Shown piece by piece: positions 6,194-10,518 of a stretch of DNA of 10,518 bases (the stretch's first letter is position 1; each line of letters starts with the position of its first letter). The notes beneath the pieces were generated by a model. That model ran no database searches. It was not told the DNA's origin and worked only from the letters and a program-made list of their open reading frames with translations. The DNA is from Candidatus Omnitrophota bacterium. Its GTDB lineage: Bacteria > Omnitrophota > Gorgyraeia > 2-01-FULL-45-10. The position numbers were made by a program, and so were the translations under genes. The DNA is taken from the NCBI GenBank assembly GCA_026387135.1, contig JAPLMH010000002.1:1-10518 (forward strand), given 5' to 3'.

Positions 6194-6709
6194 ATGGATC
6201 CGAATGTACTGCATAATATAAGCTATGGGATGTTCATAGTGTCGTCGAATAAAGATAAGGCCTTGAATGGCCAGATAGCCAATACGGTCTTTCAGATAAC
6301 GAGTGCCCCCGTTACGATAGCCATCAGTATAAATAATAAGAACCTGACCAACGAATTCATCAAAGCGAGCGGCATATTCGGCATATCCATATTGAGCGAA
6401 GAAGCGACCCTTCCCTTTATAGGGAAGTTCGGTTTTAAATCGGGAAGAAACGAAGATAAGTTCAAGGATGTAGGTTACAAGGTGCTGCCTTCGGGATGTC
6501 CTATAGTGACCGATTATTCTATAGCATATATAGAGGCAAAGGTGATAAACTGTTTCGACTGCCTGACGCATACGCTCTTTTTAGGCGAGATGACGGATTC
6601 TGCCATGTTAAAAGAGGGCAAGCCCATGACTTACGATTATTATCACCAGGTGAAGCGCGGGTTCACGCCGCCATCGGCACCCACATTCATAAAAGGAGAG
6701 AAGAGGTAA
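6194..6709 (+). CDS. Flavin reductase-like FMN protein (Hrb N-domain type)
   Basis: This 171-residue protein is a split-barrel flavin reductase domain. Residues 6-70 contain SYGMFIVSS, NGQIANTVFQITSAPVT and NKNLTNEFIKASGIFGIS, the FMN-binding pattern of this family. The C-terminus, YHQVKRGFTPPSAPTFI (150-166), resembles the linker that leads into rubredoxin in Moorella high-molecular-weight rubredoxin (Hrb), where the fused protein reduces a flavodiiron partner with NADH. Here the protein stops at that point and rubredoxin is a separate gene at 3356. The flavodiiron gene starts 4 bases downstream, so the role as NAD(P)H:rubredoxin reductase for it is a strong inference. The ribosome binding site is poor (AAAGGA, 13 bases from the ATG); the end of korB lies only 4 bases upstream, so translation may be coupled. 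Confidence 0.88.
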   Translation: MDPNVLHNISYGMFIVSSNKDKALNGQIANTVFQITSAPVTIAISINNKNLTNEFIKASGIFGISILSEEATLPFIGKFGFKSGRNEDKFKDVGYKVLPSGCPIVTDYSIAYIEAKVINCFDCLTHTLFLGEMTDSAMLKEGKPMTYDYYHQVKRGFTPPSAPTFIKGEKR

Positions 6710-6713
6710 GTAT

Positions 6714-7898
6714 ATGAAACCATTTGAGATCAAAAAAGGGATCTACTGGGTCGGCGCGGTCGATTGGAATGCCAGATCGTTTCACGGCCATACCTATACT
6801 ACGCAGAGAGGGACCACCTATAACGCATATCTCATCGTAGACGAAAAGATAGCGCTGGTCGACACGGTATACGGTCCATTTGCCAACGAGATGATAGAGA
6901 AGATCCGCGATATAGTCCCTCTCGAAAAGATAGACTATGTAATAGCGAACCATGTAGAGACGGATCATTCGGGCGCCCTGCCTGAGCTGATGAAGCTTTG
7001 CCCTAAGGCAAAGGTCGTCGGGACCGCGAAGTGCAAAGAGGGCTTATACAAGCACTACTATGGCAACTGGGATTTTCAGGTAGTCAAGACGGGCGACTCG
7101 ATAAAATTGGGCAAGAGGACGCTTTCTTTCGTAGAGGCGCCGATGATCCACTGGCCAGACAGCATGTTCACATATTGCCCCGAAGAGAAACTTCTTCTCC
7201 CGAACGATGCATTCGGACAACATTACGCGACTAGTGAGAGATTCGACGATGGAGTCGACCAATCCGTGCTCATGGATGAGGCGACTAAATATTACGCCAA
7301 CATTTTATGGCCGCTCGGTTCTATGATATTGAGAAAACTGGAAGAGGTGATGAAGATGGGGATCCCCATCGATATGATCGCACCCAGCCACGGCATAATA
7401 TGGCGCAAAGATCCGATGAAGATAGTGAACGCTTATCTCTCGTGGGCTAAGAATGAGCACGCGAAGAAGGTCGTCATCATATACGAAACGATGTGGGGAG
7501 CCACCGCCAAGATGGCCAGGGCGATAGCCGAGGGCATAACAGATTCCGGAGTGAGCGTAAAGCTATTCGATATAAACCAATCGGACAAGACCGAGGTCAT
7601 AAGCCAGATGCTGGGCGCCAGGGGCTACCTGATAGGTTCATCGACCCACGACAATTGCATGCTCCCGAGCATAGCCGGATTTCTGGAGCTCTTGAAAGGG
7701 TTGAAGCCAAAGGGTAGAAGTGCGGCGGCCTTCGGATCCTACGGCTGGGCGGGCGGAGCGGTAAATTCCATAGAGGATATCCTTAAAGTTGCAGGCCTCA
7801 GCATAGCGCTGGCGCCGATCTCATTCAAATATGTTCCCGATCAGAATGAGATGAAGAAGTGTTATGATTACGGGAAAGAGTTCGCGGCTAAACTGTAA
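6714..7898 (+). CDS. fprA: Flavodiiron protein (NO/O2 reductase, FprA type)
   Basis: This 394-residue class A flavodiiron protein reduces O2 to water or NO to N2O in the cytoplasm of anaerobes. The beta-lactamase-like half (to about residue 250) has the diiron ligands His80-x-Glu82-x-Asp84 with His85 adjacent, His146, Asp165 and His226, matching Moorella FprA. The C-terminal flavodoxin half begins at VVIIYETMWGATAKMA (253-268), the FMN phosphate loop, and contains SSTHDNCMLPS and FGSYGWAGGAV, which line the flavin. Length is normal and no extra domain is attached, so it depends on an external donor, presumably rubredoxin reduced by the flavin reductase 4 bases upstream. Relative preference for NO or O2 is not visible in the sequence; association with Hcp favours an NO role. 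Confidence 0.96.
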   Translation: MKPFEIKKGIYWVGAVDWNARSFHGHTYTTQRGTTYNAYLIVDEKIALVDTVYGPFANEMIEKIRDIVPLEKIDYVIANHVETDHSGALPELMKLCPKAKVVGTAKCKEGLYKHYYGNWDFQVVKTGDSIKLGKRTLSFVEAPMIHWPDSMFTYCPEEKLLLPNDAFGQHYATSERFDDGVDQSVLMDEATKYYANILWPLGSMILRKLEEVMKMGIPIDMIAPSHGIIWRKDPMKIVNAYLSWAKNEHAKKVVIIYETMWGATAKMARAIAEGITDSGVSVKLFDINQSDKTEVISQMLGARGYLIGSSTHDNCMLPSIAGFLELLKGLKPKGRSAAAFGSYGWAGGAVNSIEDILKVAGLSIALAPISFKYVPDQNEMKKCYDYGKEFAAKL

Positions 7899-7918
7899 CA
7901 AAACAAAGGAGGGGTAAA

Positions 7919-8395
7919 ATGGGTAAAGAAGGGACGAAGGTAGCGGCGGTAAATGTAAAAGAGTTGATCAAGGACCTTAACAGGGTCTATGCGGATGAAT
8001 GGCTAGCTCACTATTCTTACCTCTATATGGCAAGGACATGTACGGGTATGATGTACGAAGACATGGGCGAATTTTTAGAGGAGATCGCCAAGGATGAGGC
8101 GGAGCATGCGGGAGAGCTGGCCGACAGGATCCAGGAGCTGGGTGGGCTGCCGCTTGCTATTTTCTCGGATCTCGAGAAACAGTGTAATGCCCCCTATCCG
8201 AAGCCGCCTAAGAGCACGTCAGATTACAAGGGTATGATAAAGGTCGTCATGGATGCCGAGGCCGGAGCTATCGATGCATACAATAAGATAGCCGAGAAGA
8301 CAAAAGGCAAGGACCATGTGACATATCAGCTTGTATGCCACATACTCGGAGAAGAGGTCGGACACGAAGAGAAGTTCGAGGATCTACTCGGATAA
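7919..8395 (+). CDS. Ferritin-like diiron protein
   Basis: This 158-residue, mostly helical protein has the two ferritin-type iron half-sites: Glu27 with Glu60-x2-His63, and Glu114 with Glu146-x2-His149. These would form a dinuclear iron centre in a four-helix bundle. Such proteins oxidise and store Fe(II), using O2 or peroxide, and so limit Fenton chemistry. It could be a bacterioferritin or Dps-like cage or a simple rubrerythrin-like oxidase; the spacing of helices and shared sites look closer to bacterioferritin/DPSL than to ferroxidase-only ferritin. There is no C-terminal rubredoxin domain as in rubrerythrin. Cys41, Cys89 and Cys140 are present and unexplained. A strong ribosome binding site (GGAGGGG, 7908-7914) precedes the ATG, and it lies between the flavodiiron and superoxide reductase genes. 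Fold confident, exact subfamily not. Confidence 0.82.
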   Translation: MGKEGTKVAAVNVKELIKDLNRVYADEWLAHYSYLYMARTCTGMMYEDMGEFLEEIAKDEAEHAGELADRIQELGGLPLAIFSDLEKQCNAPYPKPPKSTSDYKGMIKVVMDAEAGAIDAYNKIAEKTKGKDHVTYQLVCHILGEEVGHEEKFEDLLG

Positions 8396-8410
8396 TACCA
8401 GGAGGTTTTC

Positions 8411-8806
8411 ATGGCTGAATTAAAGGATACGTTCCAGTCGGCCGACTGGAAGAAGGAGAAACATGTGCCCGCGATCGATTCGCCCGACAAGTGCAAAAAA
8501 GGTGAATTGATAAAGGCAACATTCACGGTAGGCAAGGAGATAGCCCATCCCAATACGACGGAGCACCATATCAGGTGGATATCGGTATTCTTTCTGCCGG
8601 ACGGGGAAAAGTTCCCCGTCCAGATAGCGAGGTCGGAATTCGACGCTCACGGCGAATCCGCAGGCGGACCTAATATGAGCACCGTCTACACCCAACCGGA
8701 AACGACGGTGAGTTTCAAAACCGATAAGCCGGGTACCATTTTAGCGTCCAGTTACTGCAATATACACGGATTGTGGCAGAGCTCAAAAAGACTGGAGATA
8801 TCATGA
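8411..8806 (+). CDS. Superoxide reductase, one-iron type (neelaredoxin-like)
   Basis: Superoxide reductase turns superoxide into hydrogen peroxide without releasing O2, using electrons from rubredoxin. This 131-residue protein has the lid motif Glu16-Lys17-His18-Val-Pro, whose Glu and Lys sit at the active site, then His46 and His52 (IAHPNTTEHHI), and Cys116-x2-His119 (YCNIHGLW). With His18 these give the Fe(His)4Cys centre. It lacks the N-terminal rubredoxin-like desulforedoxin domain of two-iron desulfoferrodoxin, so it is the one-iron type. AGGAGG lies just upstream of the ATG. The stop codon overlaps the next gene's start by four bases (ATGA). It needs a reduced rubredoxin, encoded earlier in the cluster. 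Confidence 0.94.
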   Translation: MAELKDTFQSADWKKEKHVPAIDSPDKCKKGELIKATFTVGKEIAHPNTTEHHIRWISVFFLPDGEKFPVQIARSEFDAHGESAGGPNMSTVYTQPETTVSFKTDKPGTILASSYCNIHGLWQSSKRLEIS

Positions 8807-9039
8807 ATAAAAAAGTGAAAGTATATTCCACGCCCACATGCCCTTTCTGCATAAGGGCGAAGCAGTTCTTGAAAGAGAGCGCGGTGAGCTTTGAGGATAT
8901 CGATGTTTCGGTGAACCAGGAGGCTGCCCAGGAGATGATAAAGAGGTCCGGGCAGATGGGTGTGCCGGTGATCGATATCGAGGGCGAGCTGATCGTCGGT
9001 TTCGATAAGGATAAGATAAAGAGATCATTGGGACTGTAA
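8803..9039 (+). CDS. Glutaredoxin-like / NrdH-type redoxin
   Basis: This 78-residue thiol-disulfide protein has a thioredoxin fold with active site Cys13-Pro-Phe-Cys16 (STPTCPFCIRAKQFL) and the cis-proline loop Gly53-Val54-Pro55. It resembles the small glutaredoxin family (NrdH, YruB type) that is reduced by a thioredoxin reductase and not by glutathione. I chose the ATG at 8803, which overlaps the superoxide reductase stop and has GGAG (8794-8797) five bases before it. A GTG 30 bases upstream would add residues from the end of the preceding gene and is unlikely. The flavoprotein reductase encoded next is its probable partner. The target could be oxidised proteins or a peroxidase not in this window. 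Confidence 0.9.
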   Translation: MNKKVKVYSTPTCPFCIRAKQFLKESAVSFEDIDVSVNQEAAQEMIKRSGQMGVPVIDIEGELIVGFDKDKIKRSLGL

Positions 9040-9050
9040 ACTAAAAAAAC

Positions 9051-9953
9051 ATGTACGACCTCATCATCATCGGCGCCGGTCCGGCAGGGATCACGGCGAC
9101 AGTCTACGCCGCCAGAAAGAAGATGGATTTTCTCGTCATCTCCGGCGATATAGGCGGTCAGGCGGCGTGGAGCGGAGATATAGAGAACTACACCGGTTAC
9201 CAGTTCATCACGGGCCCGGAGCTCGCCTCGAAGTTCGAAGAGCATATGCGTAAATACGGCGTGGCGATGAAAGAGCCCGAGAGCGTCCTGGATCTTAAAA
9301 AGGTGGATGACAAGGTCGTAGTAAAGACCGATAAGGGTCAGTATGAATCCAAGACCGTTATCATCGCTTCGGGAAAAAGGTCCAGAGAGCTTTCAGTCCC
9401 CGGAGAGAAAGAGTTCAAGAATAAAGGCCTTACATACTGCGCCACCTGCGACGGGCCGCTCTTTGCGGGCAGGGATGTCGCCGTAATAGGCGGCGGCAAC
9501 TCCGCTCTTGACGCAGTGCTCCAGCTGATGAAGATAGCCCGCCGCATCTATCTCATAAACATAGTATCGCACCTGACGGGTGACCCGGTCATGATAGAGA
9601 AGGTGCATGAGAGCGAGATCGTGACCGTCATGAACAATGCAAGGGTCCTCGAGATCACGGGTGACGGAATGGTAAGCGGTATTAAAGTAAGATGCGACGG
9701 TGAAGAGAAGGCTCTCCCTGTCGGGGGGATATTCGTGGAGATAGGGCTTATACCGAACTCTCATTTTGCTACGGATATTGAAAAGAACGCGCTCGGGGAG
9801 ATAAAGGTCGATTGCCATAACCGCACCAATATTCCCGGTATATTTGCCGCGGGAGACGTGACGGATGTACCCGAAAAGCAGATAATCATAGCCGCGGGAG
9901 AAGGTTCCAAAGCAAGCCTGGCGGCATTCAAATATTTGAATCAACGTAGATGA
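9051..9953 (+). CDS. trxB: Thioredoxin reductase-like flavoprotein without the NADPH motif
   Basis: This 300-residue protein has the low-molecular-weight thioredoxin reductase layout: FAD site GAGPAG (8-13), disulfide Cys130-Ala-Thr-Cys133-Asp, second dinucleotide fold GGGNSA (147-152), and C-terminal FAD motif AAGDVTD (266-272). It lacks the usual HRR-x3-R sequence that binds the NADPH phosphate; the equivalent place reads YLINIVSHLTGDP (167-179). It may therefore use NADH, ferredoxin or another donor, or act like an AhpF-type reductase. The active-site cysteines are intact, so disulfide reduction is expected, probably of the CPFC redoxin encoded 11 bases upstream. There is no recognisable ribosome binding site before the ATG (an A-rich stretch only), yet the Met fits the family's usual N-terminus. 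Donor is unresolved. Confidence 0.9.
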   Translation: MYDLIIIGAGPAGITATVYAARKKMDFLVISGDIGGQAAWSGDIENYTGYQFITGPELASKFEEHMRKYGVAMKEPESVLDLKKVDDKVVVKTDKGQYESKTVIIASGKRSRELSVPGEKEFKNKGLTYCATCDGPLFAGRDVAVIGGGNSALDAVLQLMKIARRIYLINIVSHLTGDPVMIEKVHESEIVTVMNNARVLEITGDGMVSGIKVRCDGEEKALPVGGIFVEIGLIPNSHFATDIEKNALGEIKVDCHNRTNIPGIFAAGDVTDVPEKQIIIAAGEGSKASLAAFKYLNQRR

Positions 9954-9971
9954 GCTTTAAGCTATAAGATT

Positions 9972-10518
9972 ATGCAAGACTATAGAGAACTCCTGCAAGA
10001 ATACAAAGCAAAAAAAACCCTGATAAGAAAGAGGTTGTGTGAATTTAAAGAAGTGGGCCGTGGCAGCGCTAAAGATATATTCACGGAGCTCTGCTTCTGC
10101 ATATTGACGCCCCAATCGAATGCCCGCCAATGCGATAAGGCTATTCAGGAACTTAAGAAGAAGGGGTTGCTTTTTAAGGCCCCGGCCGGTGCGATACGAC
10201 CCGTCTTAAAAGGCAGGTCGAGATTTCATAACAAGAAAGCCGAATATCTGGTGAACGCGCGCCGGTCTTTTGACAGGAGCGTCCTTTCCCTGGGCAACAT
10301 TCTCGATGTGCGGAAGAAGATAGTAGCGAATATAAAAGGCATCGGATATAAAGAAGCCAGCCACTTTTTAAGGAATATCGGTCTTGGTAAGGACATTGCT
10401 ATACTCGACAGGCATATACTTAGGAATCTGAAGAGGTACGGCGCGATAGACAGGGTGCCCTCATCCATCTCCGTGAAGTCTTACCTTAATATAGAGGAGA
10501 GAGCGCGCCTCTTCGCCA
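9972..10518 (+). CDS. ogg: Archaeal-type 8-oxoguanine DNA glycosylase/AP lyase (Ogg2), partial
   Basis: About 182 codons are present before the window ends; the stop is outside. The protein matches the small Ogg2 family known from Methanocaldococcus and Archaeoglobus, which cuts 8-oxoguanine from DNA and then nicks the strand. Visible marks are KDIFTELCFCILTPQSNA (34-51), RFHNKKAEYLV (84-94), the helix-hairpin-helix IKGIGYKEASHFLRNIG (121-137) with catalytic Lys127, and LDRHIL with catalytic Asp146. Family members are about 200-210 residues, so perhaps 20-30 are missing. The ATG lies 19 bases after the trxB stop and has no clear ribosome binding site, so it may rely on the upstream transcript and ribosomes. 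Repair of oxidised guanine fits the rest of the cluster. Confidence 0.88.
   Translation, partial: MQDYRELLQEYKAKKTLIRKRLCEFKEVGRGSAKDIFTELCFCILTPQSNARQCDKAIQELKKKGLLFKAPAGAIRPVLKGRSRFHNKKAEYLVNARRSFDRSVLSLGNILDVRKKIVANIKGIGYKEASHFLRNIGLGKDIAILDRHILRNLKRYGAIDRVPSSISVKSYLNIEERARLFA

Noticed and set aside
7919..8395. Rubrerythrin
   Set aside because: The diiron motifs fit the superfamily, but there is no C-terminal rubredoxin domain with paired CxxC motifs.
8773..8802. GTG start for the redoxin, 30 bases upstream
   Set aside because: It lies within the end of the superoxide reductase gene and lacks a spaced ribosome binding site; the ATG at 8803 fits the family start.
8715..9245. 176-codon minus-strand open frame over the redoxin and trxB genes
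   Set aside because: It is antisense to the well-supported CPFC redoxin and FAD-binding sequences; no domain is visible.
9393..9944. 183-codon minus-strand open frame inside trxB
   Set aside because: It is fully contained within an intact thioredoxin reductase gene and shows no family features.

Overview
This window looks like a piece of a strictly anaerobic bacterial genome carrying a long, one-direction cluster for handling nitric oxide, oxygen and superoxide. The organism is not certain. The coding style (heavy use of ATA, AGG and AGA codons), the thermophile/archaeal-type Hcp and Ogg proteins and the Thermotoga-like ferredoxin would suit Omnitrophota or another deep-branching anaerobic lineage such as Nitrospirota. 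This is inference, because no rRNA or taxonomic marker is present.

Left edge (1-458): visibly AT-rich, without a working gene. On the minus strand it holds the 5' part of a Y1/HUH (IS200-like, REP-associated) transposase that appears frameshifted near its start and is cut by the window edge. Upstream of it are a possible minus-strand promoter, a perfect 12-bp-arm hairpin and two adjacent GC-rich palindromes.

Block 1 (459-3046): a sigma70-like promoter whose spacer and -10 are covered by a perfect 8-bp-arm inverted repeat, then an Rrf2-family regulator with three Fe-S cysteines, a 4Fe-4S protein, and a short (class III type) hybrid-cluster protein Hcp. This is a classic nitrosative-stress arrangement.

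Block 2 (about 3050-9953): a possible internal extended -10 promoter, then a NifU-like scaffold domain, rubredoxin (52 aa), a single-cluster ferredoxin, a two-subunit 2-oxoacid:ferredoxin oxidoreductase (KorAB-like), a flavin reductase, a flavodiiron protein, a ferritin-like diiron protein, a one-iron superoxide reductase, a glutaredoxin-like protein with a CPFC motif, and a thioredoxin-reductase-like flavoprotein without the usual NADPH-binding motif. Gaps are small or negative, and I saw no hairpin-plus-T-run terminator between any genes.

Right edge (9972-10518): the start of an archaeal-type 8-oxoguanine glycosylase/AP lyase (Ogg), cut by the window end.

Working model (inference): KorAB oxidises a 2-oxoacid and reduces the neighbouring ferredoxin. 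Ferredoxin, possibly through the 4Fe-4S partner protein, feeds Hcp. The flavin reductase and rubredoxin, which are fused in the Moorella Hrb protein but separate here, feed the flavodiiron protein (NO/O2 reduction) and the superoxide reductase. The ferritin-like protein captures iron, the NifU domain helps rebuild Fe-S clusters, the glutaredoxin/TrxB pair restores thiols, and Ogg repairs oxidised guanine.
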